Program-made: the position numbers and the translations under genes
Part shown: positions 32,906 to 40,730 of the stretch, in pieces
Numbering within the stretch: position 1 is the first letter of the stretch
How the letters are laid out: every line of letters starts with the position of its first letter
From: a bacterium
GTDB taxonomy: Bacteria; SZUA-79; Acidulodesulfobacterales; Acidulodesulfobacteraceae
NCBI GenBank assembly: GCA_021822625.1
Contig: JAKAQK010000002.1
Span: forward strand, 1-48,227
Length of the DNA: 48,227 nucleotides
Direction of reading: 5' to 3'
Notes under the pieces: generated by a model
What the model saw: only the letters and a program-made list of their open reading frames with translations
Database searches by the model: none
Told to the model about the DNA's origin: nothing

Positions 32906-34042
32906 TTGGAAAACAAAAAGTTTAATGACGGCAGTAGCAATATTGCAGAGGTAAAAAACAACGGCAGCGCCGATGATTGTATCGTTGCAGATAAAACAGA
33001 TAACCCTCTAAACGGCAGTAAAGCAGAAAAATACGTGCCAAACACCGTAAAACTGGAATTTTTTGAAGGGCCATTAGACCTCCTTTTATCTCTAATAAAG
33101 AAGAAAAAGATAAATATTTACGATATTCCCATAAAAGAGATAACCGAAGATTATCTTAATGCTATAGGAATAGATGAAAGCCGATTTAAATCCAATAATA
33201 ACGATAATAACGGGGCAGCGCTTAATTCTATTGGCGTTGTTAATATCGATATCGGAGGCGACTTTATCGTCATGGCAGCTCATCTCATATATATAAAATC
33301 ATTAATGCTGCTGCCTAAAGCTATTTTATCCGATGAATCTTCTTCCGAAAACGGAATAAACGCTTCAGACCCTAGAAATGAGCTGGCAAATATGCTTATT
33401 GAATATCAAAAAGTTAAGGAAATTGCATATTATCTTGATAATAAGCCTATCTTAGGCAGGGATGTGTTTAATATTAATATCAGTAATAATTTAGACGAAA
33501 ATATAAATAATAACGATAATAATAGCATTATTACTGATAAATCCGACGGTCTTTTATTTGAAGCGAATATATATGCGCTTTCTAAAGCATTTTACGATAT
33601 AGTTAGAGAAGCAGAAACAAGAATTGATTCTTATGAATTAAAAAAAACTAAATTTTCTATAAAAGAAAAAATAATTGAGATAGTAAATTTATTAAAGGAT
33701 TTAAAAATAATAAAATTTTCAGAACTTATATCCGTCTGCTGCAGCGATGGACTTGAAAACAATAACGACGGAGCCGGTAAAGCGCAATCAAAGCTAATTT
33801 CTAAAATCGGCTGCGATGACAACGAACAACATACTATTAATAATAGCGGCAGCATTAACGGCATCAGCGTTTACGGCAGGAATAAAGAATTGTTTATAAT
33901 ATATTTTCTATCGATATTAGAAATGTCAAGACTTGCAATAATAAGACTAGATCAGGAAGAATATTTCGGAGAAATTTACATATCGCTGTCTGATAAAGAT
34001 GAATTGTTAAACTATGAATTAAAAATTGAAAATATAAGCTGA
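32906..34042 (+). CDS. scpA: Segregation and condensation protein A (kleisin)
   Basis: Kleisin bridging SMC heads in chromosome condensation. Seen: VKLEFFEGPLDLLLSLIKKK then KINIYDIPIKEITEDYL (the N-terminal helical domain), FIVMAAHLIYIKSLMLLP, and the C-terminal winged-helix segment ELFIIYFLSILEMSRLAIIR then LDQEEYFGEIYI. At 378 residues it is far longer than usual (about 250) owing to an N-terminal low-complexity extension (about 45 residues) and three Asn/Asp-rich inserts. Start TTG 32906 has no ribosome site and no in-frame ATG precedes the conserved core, so the true start is uncertain. scpB, normally next, is absent here. Confidence 0.88.
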   Translation: MENKKFNDGSSNIAEVKNNGSADDCIVADKTDNPLNGSKAEKYVPNTVKLEFFEGPLDLLLSLIKKKKINIYDIPIKEITEDYLNAIGIDESRFKSNNNDNNGAALNSIGVVNIDIGGDFIVMAAHLIYIKSLMLLPKAILSDESSSENGINASDPRNELANMLIEYQKVKEIAYYLDNKPILGRDVFNINISNNLDENINNNDNNSIITDKSDGLLFEANIYALSKAFYDIVREAETRIDSYELKKTKFSIKEKIIEIVNLLKDLKIIKFSELISVCCSDGLENNNDGAGKAQSKLISKIGCDDNEQHTINNSGSINGISVYGRNKELFIIYFLSILEMSRLAIIRLDQEEYFGEIYISLSDKDELLNYELKIENIS

Positions 34043-34086
34043 CGGTATTTTTATATTCTTCTAATTTATATATATTATCCTTTTTT

Positions 34087-34440
34087 TTATAATTTCAATC
34101 TGCCTATAATATCGTCTAATCTTCCCGGAACTCCCATTTTAGTGACAGGCGGATGCTTAGCATTTCGTTTTTGAAATGCGTGAAGAATTATCATAGTGCG
34201 ATTAATTACGACATATACAATTCTATGATTTCTTTTAAATCTGTCGGCTAATTTAATTTTCCAGAATTTATCCCTCATATGTTTGATTTTTACCGTTTTT
34301 ACTTCCGGAAATTCTTTTACAAACACATCTATAGAATCGTAAATTTGTTTTTTTGTAATCTCATCCAGCGATTCAATATATTTTAATACTGGACTTACAC
34401 CGTTTTCAGGAGAATAATATATCACCTTTTCTACTTTCAT
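34087..34440 (-). CDS. RelE/HigB-like (phage Gp49-type) putative toxin
   Basis: 117 residues of the RelE/ParE superfamily, Gp49-like branch. Seen: VEKVIYYSPENGVSPVLKYI, VKIKHMRDKFWKIKLADRFK, NHRIVYVVINRTMIILHAFQ and a KRNAKHPPV tail, the usual strand-rich core with basic residues. Members cleave mRNA at the ribosome as type II toxins. No helix-turn-helix antitoxin gene lies on either side. Its ATG overlaps the stop of the rluB-like gene as ATGA, so it is translationally coupled to a housekeeping gene. It converges on scpA. It could be an orphan toxin, a decayed pair, or a domesticated nuclease. Confidence 0.75.
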   Translation of the reverse strand: MKVEKVIYYSPENGVSPVLKYIESLDEITKKQIYDSIDVFVKEFPEVKTVKIKHMRDKFWKIKLADRFKRNHRIVYVVINRTMIILHAFQKRNAKHPPVTKMGVPGRLDDIIGRLKL

Positions 34441-35456
34441 TTTGCGCCGACTGATTTATGTTTATTAGCAAAAATTATACCTCCGCGTTTTTTTTCATTA
34501 CCCGTGCGGCTCTTGCTTTTGCTATTTCTTATATCTTCTCTGTACCCGTCTTTATATTTATTTTGAAATTTTTTGCCGTTCTTAAACTCCTCCGGATTTT
34601 TATAATAGACCTTATTTTTTGTATTTGCAGATGCCAAACTTGCGGATGTTAAACCGGAAACTGCCTTTCTTTGTTTCGGTTCTGCCGCATCTAGAGTTTC
34701 AGTTTCTTTTTTAAACACAAGTTCCGCAATATTTTTTTTTATTATTTTAAATTCGCCTGAGCGCAAATCTCCCATTGGAAGACCGCCTATCTTAATTCTT
34801 CTCAATAAAATAATTTCTAAATTAAGAAATTCAAGAATTTTTCTTATTTCCCTATTTTTCCCATTTTTTAAATCGATTAATAAAATATATTTATTTAAAT
34901 TTTTCTTGACAACTTTTACGCTATGGGGTTTTAATAGACCGACATCTTTTAAAAATACCCCTTTTTTAATTTTACCCAATATTTCAGGTGTAATATCGCC
35001 TTTAACCTCGACTATATAGGATTTTATAACATTAAATTTTGGATGCGTCACTTTATATGCAAAATCTCCGTCATTAGTCATAAGCAGCAGACCTTCGCTC
35101 ATAAAATCCAATCTGCCTACAGGAAAAACAAACTTAGCTATCTCAGGTTTATCTATTAAATCCATAACCGTTCTAAAACCTTTTTCTGATTTTCTGGAAC
35201 TAAGGAACGCTTTCGGTTTATTAATCATCAGATAAATAAAATCTTTATTGGACGGTACTATGCGTTTTTCGTCAAGCAGTACTATATCTTCACCGGATAC
35301 GCTTGTTGCAAGCTGAGTAATTTTTTTACCGTTTACATTGGCTCTGCCTTCCCTGATTATTTCATCGGCTGCGCGTCTGGAAACACCGGTATGCATCGCT
35401 ATAAATTTATTTAATCTTATGCCCTGCTTCATGTCGTCGTCGTTATAACTTTTCAA
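34437..35456 (-). CDS. RsuA/RluB-family rRNA pseudouridine synthase
   Basis: S4 RNA-binding domain (about residues 12-60, RLNKFIAMHTGVSRRAADEI) followed by a pseudouridine synthase core with catalytic Asp117 in VGRLDFMSEGLLLMTNDGDF, KSYIVEVKG and GKNREIRKILEFLNLEIILL. RluB/RluF-type enzymes modify 23S rRNA, RsuA 16S; the subtype is not certain. A basic, Lys/Asn/Ser-rich tail (about 250-339) may bind RNA. Start TTG 35456 is supported by AAAGGA about 10 bases upstream; ATG at 35432 is an alternative. It overlaps the RelE-like gene by four bases. Confidence 0.88.
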   Translation of the reverse strand: MKSYNDDDMKQGIRLNKFIAMHTGVSRRAADEIIREGRANVNGKKITQLATSVSGEDIVLLDEKRIVPSNKDFIYLMINKPKAFLSSRKSEKGFRTVMDLIDKPEIAKFVFPVGRLDFMSEGLLLMTNDGDFAYKVTHPKFNVIKSYIVEVKGDITPEILGKIKKGVFLKDVGLLKPHSVKVVKKNLNKYILLIDLKNGKNREIRKILEFLNLEIILLRRIKIGGLPMGDLRSGEFKIIKKNIAELVFKKETETLDAAEPKQRKAVSGLTSASLASANTKNKVYYKNPEEFKNGKKFQNKYKDGYREDIRNSKSKSRTGNEKKRGGIIFANKHKSVGAK

Positions 35457-35508
35457 TTATTATATTCCTTTAACTTCGTTTAATTTCGTTGCTATTTTAT
35501 AATTCAAT

Positions 35509-36285
35509 TTATAGGCTTCCTATTAACATACATTTATTTTTATTATTATACACTAAAACTTTTGTAATTTTAACATGTAAAATATTATTCTTAGCCTTGA
35601 CTGGTTTATAGTAATATTCTAAAAAAACATTTCTATTGATATGTCCGAAATTTCCGGTCCTTGAATCTATGAATTGTTTAGCTTTGTTTTCATTTACTTT
35701 AATAAAATTAAAATTACCTGCATTAATATTGTCAATGGTCAAATTTTTAAATAAATAATAAATATTGCCGTGTATCGACCTTATAAAATCAATGTTTCTA
35801 TCAGTTTTCATACCATTTTGGATTTTTCGTTCCGAATTGTAATATCTCAAATAAAAACCGTGTTTTTTAAAATTATAATTGCCTATATCCGCCTTAATGT
35901 ATTCTTTAAAACAACCTACTTGCGAAATGTAATTCAATAATTTTTTAAATCTTATCTTGTCTTTATAATATAATTTTTGCCATAAAAAGGCGTTAAAGCG
36001 GTCATGTTTATATTTTGCAGGATTGACAATCTTAATATAATCGGTAATAATTTTTTTGGTCAAAGGTTCGTTGGAATATTTTACGTATAAGGCATAAATA
36101 ATAGGGTCTGAGGCATAAACAGCGCCTGAGTAATTTAGATTACCGCCGTATGCCTTTTGTTTAACGGCTTGGTAAGCAGCGGCATCGGCCGGCTGAGCAA
36201 AAGTTAGAGTAAAACCAGACAACAATGCAAAAAAACATAACCCCAAAATTAAAGAAATTGTATAAACCGAAAATTTATTATTCAT
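35509..36285 (-). CDS. Exported protein of unknown function at the end of the T4SS cluster
   Basis: 258 residues with a clear Sec signal peptide: MNNKFSVYTISLILGLCFFA followed by LLSGFTLTFA and a likely cleavage near AQPADA. The mature part is basic and Tyr/Asn/Lys-rich with no motif I recognise. A middle region (about 100-150) contains a lone Cys in QVGCFKEY. It is last in the secretion cluster, 187 bp after the VirB9-like gene and on the same strand, so membership is plausible but not shown. AGGT lies about 10 bases before the ATG. It could be a lipoprotein-like VirB7 substitute, but no lipobox Cys follows the signal, which argues against that. Confidence 0.55.
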   Translation of the reverse strand: MNNKFSVYTISLILGLCFFALLSGFTLTFAQPADAAAYQAVKQKAYGGNLNYSGAVYASDPIIYALYVKYSNEPLTKKIITDYIKIVNPAKYKHDRFNAFLWQKLYYKDKIRFKKLLNYISQVGCFKEYIKADIGNYNFKKHGFYLRYYNSERKIQNGMKTDRNIDFIRSIHGNIYYLFKNLTIDNINAGNFNFIKVNENKAKQFIDSRTGNFGHINRNVFLEYYYKPVKAKNNILHVKITKVLVYNNKNKCMLIGSL

Positions 36286-36472
36286 AATTAAATACCTGCT
36301 TATTTTTACTAAAATTATATTGTTAAATTATATTATATTATATTATAAAATATATAAAACAAAATTATATTTCTTAGTTATATTATATGATTTTAATATA
36401 ATATAATTTTATCATAACATCAATAAAAAATTTATATAAATTTATATTTATATTAGATATTATATTTATATA

Positions 36473-37531
36473 TTATATATCGCCTATATTCAGCTTAAGC
36501 AATTTTTTATTAAATAAAATATGAACTGAAAATTTTAATCTGTTTAGCAGTTTTAATTTATATTTTTTACTTACTTCAAATACGGCAACATTTCTTATAA
36601 TTTTATACGGCATATATTGTTTATTATGCGGCTGCGTATTCATCATCATAATTTCCCGTATGCCTGTCGGTTTATATCCGCTAAAAAAATTTCCTCCAGT
36701 TTCTAAAAACAAATAAACATTTCTAATAAAAAATTTTCTGTCCGTCGTGTTTGTCAGCTGATATTGCAAATAATAAATTTTTCCTATACGGCTTAAAGAA
36801 TTAATTGTTAATACCATCCCTTTTTTTCTGATTTTTTTATTAATTTTAATTTTATTGACGGATAATACAATGTTTATAATTTCTTTTTTCTGTTTTTTTA
36901 TATCCAAGCGTTCTTTATTAAGCAGATTTAATTTTCTGATATATTTCTTTTTTATAATATCTTCGTCTTTTTTAATTTTAGTCTTTATATAATTAGCAAT
37001 AAAAACATTATTGACCCTCTGCGTCAGATTTAAATCATAAGTCACATATTTCGGCTTTGCGATCTTTAAAAGAATATTAATTAATCCATATTTAGTCAAT
37101 ATTTCAAGATTTGTATTAATTTTATTATTATAAGTCATCGGTTTAATAAAGATTTGCTTTCCTACAATCTGTTCAGAAAAATCCGATGCGCTGCCTATAG
37201 CAACATTAAGCGGAATGCACGGAAGCGTGATAATGCTTACATAGCCTAATGCGGTATTAAGCTTATAGATTATATCGGATTTTATGGCAAGCCTATGCGT
37301 ATACAGTCTATTTTTAAAGCTGTATTTTGTCAAACTTGAATAAGGCTGAGCGTTTGCCGCTTTACAACGCATCTGAAAATAAAAAATAGATGGAACCGAT
37401 AAAATAAATAGGAAAAAAGAAAAATTTAAAAATCGCCGCAGCGGCTGACAGGCATCGCAATTATTTTTAATTCTTTTAACTCTTCTAATTCTTTTATTTA
37501 TTGTAATTCTTGAGTTTTTTGAATTTTCCAA
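36473..37531 (-). CDS. VirB9/TraK-like type IV secretion outer-membrane complex protein
   Basis: 352 residues. An N-terminal hydrophobic export segment (about 33-55) follows an unusually long, very basic start. Residues about 85-165 read TALGYVSIITLPCIPLNVAI then GSASDF, later GKQIFIKPMTYNNKINTNLE then ILTKYGLINILLKI. This matches the VirB9/TrbG/TraK N-terminal domain pattern (Gy.t.I.lP..P..va.G, ..ifikP......TNL.v.T). The rest is Lys/Ile-rich with a coiled-coil stretch near 200-225. Known role: periplasmic ring of the T4SS core with VirB10. TTG start with GAGG 9 bases upstream, one base after the preceding stop, indicating translational coupling. Confidence 0.72.
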   Translation of the reverse strand: MENSKNSRITINKRIRRVKRIKNNCDACQPLRRFLNFSFFLFILSVPSIFYFQMRCKAANAQPYSSLTKYSFKNRLYTHRLAIKSDIIYKLNTALGYVSIITLPCIPLNVAIGSASDFSEQIVGKQIFIKPMTYNNKINTNLEILTKYGLINILLKIAKPKYVTYDLNLTQRVNNVFIANYIKTKIKKDEDIIKKKYIRKLNLLNKERLDIKKQKKEIINIVLSVNKIKINKKIRKKGMVLTINSLSRIGKIYYLQYQLTNTTDRKFFIRNVYLFLETGGNFFSGYKPTGIREIMMMNTQPHNKQYMPYKIIRNVAVFEVSKKYKLKLLNRLKFSVHILFNKKLLKLNIGDI

Positions 37532-37532
37532 T

Positions 37533-37922
37533 TTAGTTATCCTCTCTATTATTATTGTTCTTTAAATTTTCTAATTTATCATGCATTTTAAGTTTTGCGC
37601 CTGTAACTTTTATTTCAAAAATTATTACATATAAACCGTAAATACCGCTGAAAAATAAATACAAATTAATTAAATATAAAACAGATACTGCCGTATAATG
37701 TTCAAATGCGTAACTTGCAAATATACAAAAACAATTTATGCAATATTTAAATTGAACGTTTGAAAAATAAAATAAAGCAAATAGACCCGTAAAACAAAGA
37801 AAAGCAGTTTCAAGTATATCAAGCTCATCGTCATTATTATATTTTCTGGAATTATTCATAAAAAATATATTAATAAATATATTAATCTGATTTTTATCGG
37901 TTGTATTAACAATTTGTATCAA
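37533..37922 (-). CDS. Small membrane protein in the T4SS cluster
   Basis: 129 residues with two or three hydrophobic segments (ILETAFLCFTGLFALFYF, YCINCFCIFASYAFEH, VLYLINLYLFFSGIYGLYVI) and a polar Lys/Asn-rich C-terminus. No family recognised. TTG start 37922 is supported by AAGGGA a few bases upstream and overlaps the end of the VirD4-like gene by 17 bases; an in-frame ATG lies at 37859. Lying between VirD4 and VirB9 genes, it may be a VirB3/TraL-like or cluster-specific component; no motif supports a choice. Confidence 0.55.
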   Translation of the reverse strand: MIQIVNTTDKNQINIFINIFFMNNSRKYNNDDELDILETAFLCFTGLFALFYFSNVQFKYCINCFCIFASYAFEHYTAVSVLYLINLYLFFSGIYGLYVIIFEIKVTGAKLKMHDKLENLKNNNNREDN

Positions 37923-39690
37923 AATATCCCTTGTATTTAGAAAAATAATAAGGGTGAAGATACGTTACGCCGGGTCCTTTAATACCTTTATCGGAATAAA
38001 TTCTATATATTGCCTGATTTAGTTTAAGGTTTGCAAAGTCATCGGTATCAAATGCCGGCATTTTTTCCATTGTTTTGCTTGTACCCTGCGATAGAGTGTT
38101 ATCATCAGATAATAAACCGCCTATATAGGAGTTAAATCTTGCGCCGTCATCCTGTTCGGTTATATTTTCGGTAATTTTTGCTTTAAATTCTTTATCGCAT
38201 ATTTTTGAAGCTTTTTCCCGTGAATAATCGTCGCTTAAGGAGAGCCAAACGGTAGACCTGATATTTCCAATGAGGGAATTAAGCTTTTCTTCCGAGCCGA
38301 GTTTTAATTTTAATGAGCTGTAGCTTTGCGTTAACATTATATTAACGGCTTTAGACTGTCTACATCTTGCAAAAAATTCGCCGTCTGATTCAATATCGCC
38401 GGATGTCACGTAATTCTGATATTCATCGCATAAAAAAAGTACCGGTCTCGCCGTATTAATCTTATCGTCTATTACGGCATTATATACCCTGTTAAGCACG
38501 GTTCTGAAATAATCAAGCTTGAGCATAATTCCTATAGCGCGTCCCGTCAAACCGTAGTGAGATTCCGGCATCCTCAGAATAATTATTTTTCCTTTATTTA
38601 TCACTTCTTGAAAACCTGGAAAGTTTAAATCTTTTTCAGGAGCGCAGAATGTCTTCTTATACAACGGTTTTATAAAATCTGAGCAGACTCTTAACGATTC
38701 GCTTTTTATGATTCCTTTTGTCCTTTCATCAAGATTTTTATAATCGCTGCCTGAAAAATAATCTATATACATCTGCAGATTACCTTTATCGGATTCATTT
38801 ATTTTATTTAAATCAATTAATTTTTTTGAATAATTAATGATATTAAGCAGTTTTTCTTCGTCGGATATAATTTCATAAACGGCATCGAGCGTCACATATT
38901 TAAATGTTATTCTTAAAAGCCCTATTGAACTGGCTAATAAATTAATAGATTTATCTTTCCAGAAACTGTCCTGTCTTCCGTCGTTAGAATTTAAATTTTC
39001 TAAAACCGAATATAATCTTTCCGCAATTATAGAAACATCCAAATTTGGATAATGTATCGGATTGTAGAAATATCCGGAACCCGGTTCTATAATAATTATA
39101 TCCGTAGACCTCCCGTAATTTTTTATTATATCTGTTGCAGTTTTCCAAAAATCGCCTTTGACGTCCAAAATTAACGCGCCTATCCTTTTATCTTCTACGT
39201 TTTTGTTGCAATTAAGCAGCTGGTCTAAAAATGGGTATGCGCATGAACTTGTTTTGCCTGTACCTGTTGAACCTATTATTATAAGTCCCGTATATAATCC
39301 GTCCTCGTTTAGCGTAAGCCAGTCGTATTTTTCTTTTCTGCTTCCGTCTTTATTATGTATCTCACCGATTACTAATTTTAATTCATTTTCTTTGACAGGC
39401 CATAAATATGTATTATTATCTTGCGCAACTTTTTTTATTCTTTTCTTTTTTGCCGGTTTTAAATAAACATATTTATTATAGATTATGTTTGAAAAAGAAT
39501 AAGCGGAAAAAAACCACATAGTCAAAGGCAAAAATACCAGGACTAATTTTACGCCGTTAAAGTGATAAAAATAATAGGTTAAATTTTTGTTAGAAAAAAA
39601 CCCCGAAAATATAAATAAATATGAGATTTCTACAATAAATATAAAAAGTGAAATAATAAGTTTAAATGCTAAAATTTTATTTTTATTCAT
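37906..39690 (-). CDS. VirD4/TraD-family type IV coupling protein
   Basis: 594-residue ATPase that brings substrates to the secretion channel. Two N-terminal transmembrane segments (about 8-33 and 42-66), then Walker A in IIIGSTGTGKTSSCAYPFL near residues 142-151, LILDVKGDFWKTATDII, Walker B in VLFLCDEYQNYVTSGDIESD and FFARCRQSKAVNIMLTQSY, the classic arrangement of VirD4/TraG/TrwB. Conserved late residues include STVWLSLSDDYSREKAS. In conjugative systems this protein pairs with a relaxase; none is present here. It lies downstream of the MoxR-type ATPase gene with 101 bp between them. Confidence 0.9.
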   Translation of the reverse strand: MNKNKILAFKLIISLFIFIVEISYLFIFSGFFSNKNLTYYFYHFNGVKLVLVFLPLTMWFFSAYSFSNIIYNKYVYLKPAKKKRIKKVAQDNNTYLWPVKENELKLVIGEIHNKDGSRKEKYDWLTLNEDGLYTGLIIIGSTGTGKTSSCAYPFLDQLLNCNKNVEDKRIGALILDVKGDFWKTATDIIKNYGRSTDIIIIEPGSGYFYNPIHYPNLDVSIIAERLYSVLENLNSNDGRQDSFWKDKSINLLASSIGLLRITFKYVTLDAVYEIISDEEKLLNIINYSKKLIDLNKINESDKGNLQMYIDYFSGSDYKNLDERTKGIIKSESLRVCSDFIKPLYKKTFCAPEKDLNFPGFQEVINKGKIIILRMPESHYGLTGRAIGIMLKLDYFRTVLNRVYNAVIDDKINTARPVLFLCDEYQNYVTSGDIESDGEFFARCRQSKAVNIMLTQSYSSLKLKLGSEEKLNSLIGNIRSTVWLSLSDDYSREKASKICDKEFKAKITENITEQDDGARFNSYIGGLLSDDNTLSQGTSKTMEKMPAFDTDDFANLKLNQAIYRIYSDKGIKGPGVTYLHPYYFSKYKGYFDTNC

Positions 39691-39719
39691 CTGCTTGTTT
39701 GCGTTAATTAGTCAAAATG

Positions 39720-39761
39720 AATACCGGTTCCTTTTATTTTAATACCGGTTCCTTTTATTTT
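39720..39761 (-). repeat. Perfect 21-bp tandem duplication ahead of the VirD4 gene
   Basis: AATACCGGTTCCTTTTATTTT occurs twice without mismatch (39720-39740, 39741-39761). Each unit contains the palindrome ACCGGT and, on the coding strand, AAAAGGAACC, a ribosome-site-like core. It occupies the 101-bp gap between the AAA+ and VirD4 genes, 30 bases upstream of the latter's ATG. Confidence 0.85.
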
Positions 39762-39791
39762 TTGTTTAAAAATAAATACTGCCCAGAGCAA

Positions 39792-40706
39792 CTAACGGAA
39801 AAAATTATACAGGTACTTATTAATTATGCTTTTAACTGTTCTTATATCCGAATAATATGTCCACATAGACGACTCTATAGTCCTTATATCGTTTTCAGAA
39901 ACATATAATCTATTTTCAAGCAGCGCTTTCGCTTTTATAATTTTCACGGTATCGCGCCATCTACGGTCGGAAACTATTACCTGTCTGTTTTTTAATTCTT
40001 CTCTGATGCTGAAAATTAAATTATAAATAGGTTCTCCTATATTTATTTTCCGTGAAGCTGCGATTATTTTATTTAGTTCTTCCAATGTTAAATTTATATT
40101 ATTAGATGAATATTCTTCGCCGAGTTTCAGCAAATTTTTAAAATTATCTTCGCCTGCAATCGGCAGCACTTCTTTTCTTAATAAAAATCTGTCGTATAAA
40201 GGCAATAAATTAGAAGAAACAGTCCTGTCCGGCTTTTCATTAGAAGTTGCAAATAAACTGATAAGCGGTATATTTACAGGTTCCGGATTATACAATATTC
40301 TTTCGTTCATGATTGATAATAGTGAATTAAGCGTCGAAGTTTTGCCCTTAAAAAATTCGTCGATGAGCACAATTTCGCATTTATCTATACCATTGCCTTT
40401 ATTTAACGGATTATAAGACAATAAATCATTTATTTCCGTGTGCGGGGTCATTTGATAATCAAACAATTTCAGTCCTTTTACATGTTTTATTAAAGCTTTT
40501 AATATTGCAGTTTTGGCAAGCCCCGGTTCGCCAATGAGAATCATATGCTGTTTGGCAATAATTGAGATTAAAATAGCTTCTATAAGTTCATATCTTTCAA
40601 AAAAATATGCATCAAGATTTCCTATTATAGAAATTATTCTTTTCCTCACACCGTCAATATCTTCGTAAATATCACCGTCAATATCCATATTTAAAAATTC
40701 GTTCAT
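39792..40706 (-). CDS. MoxR/RavA-type AAA+ ATPase inside the T4SS cluster
   Basis: 304 residues. Walker A GEPGLAKT (59-66), Walker B IVLIDEFFKGKTS (112-124), sensor-1-like LFATSNEKPD, arginine-finger region DRFLLRKEVLP, and a C-terminal lid with SDRRWRDTVKIIKAKALLEN. The DEFFKGKTSTLNSLLSIMNE stretch is close to the RavA subgroup. MoxR ATPases usually remodel complexes together with a VWA-domain partner, which is not found in this window. It sits 24 bp after the VirB10 gene and before VirD4, same strand, so it is very likely part of the secretion operon, where such an ATPase is not a standard component. Confidence 0.88.
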   Translation of the reverse strand: MNEFLNMDIDGDIYEDIDGVRKRIISIIGNLDAYFFERYELIEAILISIIAKQHMILIGEPGLAKTAILKALIKHVKGLKLFDYQMTPHTEINDLLSYNPLNKGNGIDKCEIVLIDEFFKGKTSTLNSLLSIMNERILYNPEPVNIPLISLFATSNEKPDRTVSSNLLPLYDRFLLRKEVLPIAGEDNFKNLLKLGEEYSSNNINLTLEELNKIIAASRKINIGEPIYNLIFSIREELKNRQVIVSDRRWRDTVKIIKAKALLENRLYVSENDIRTIESSMWTYYSDIRTVKSIINKYLYNFFR

Positions 40707-40730
40707 AGTAATTTTATTAAAAAAAATAAA

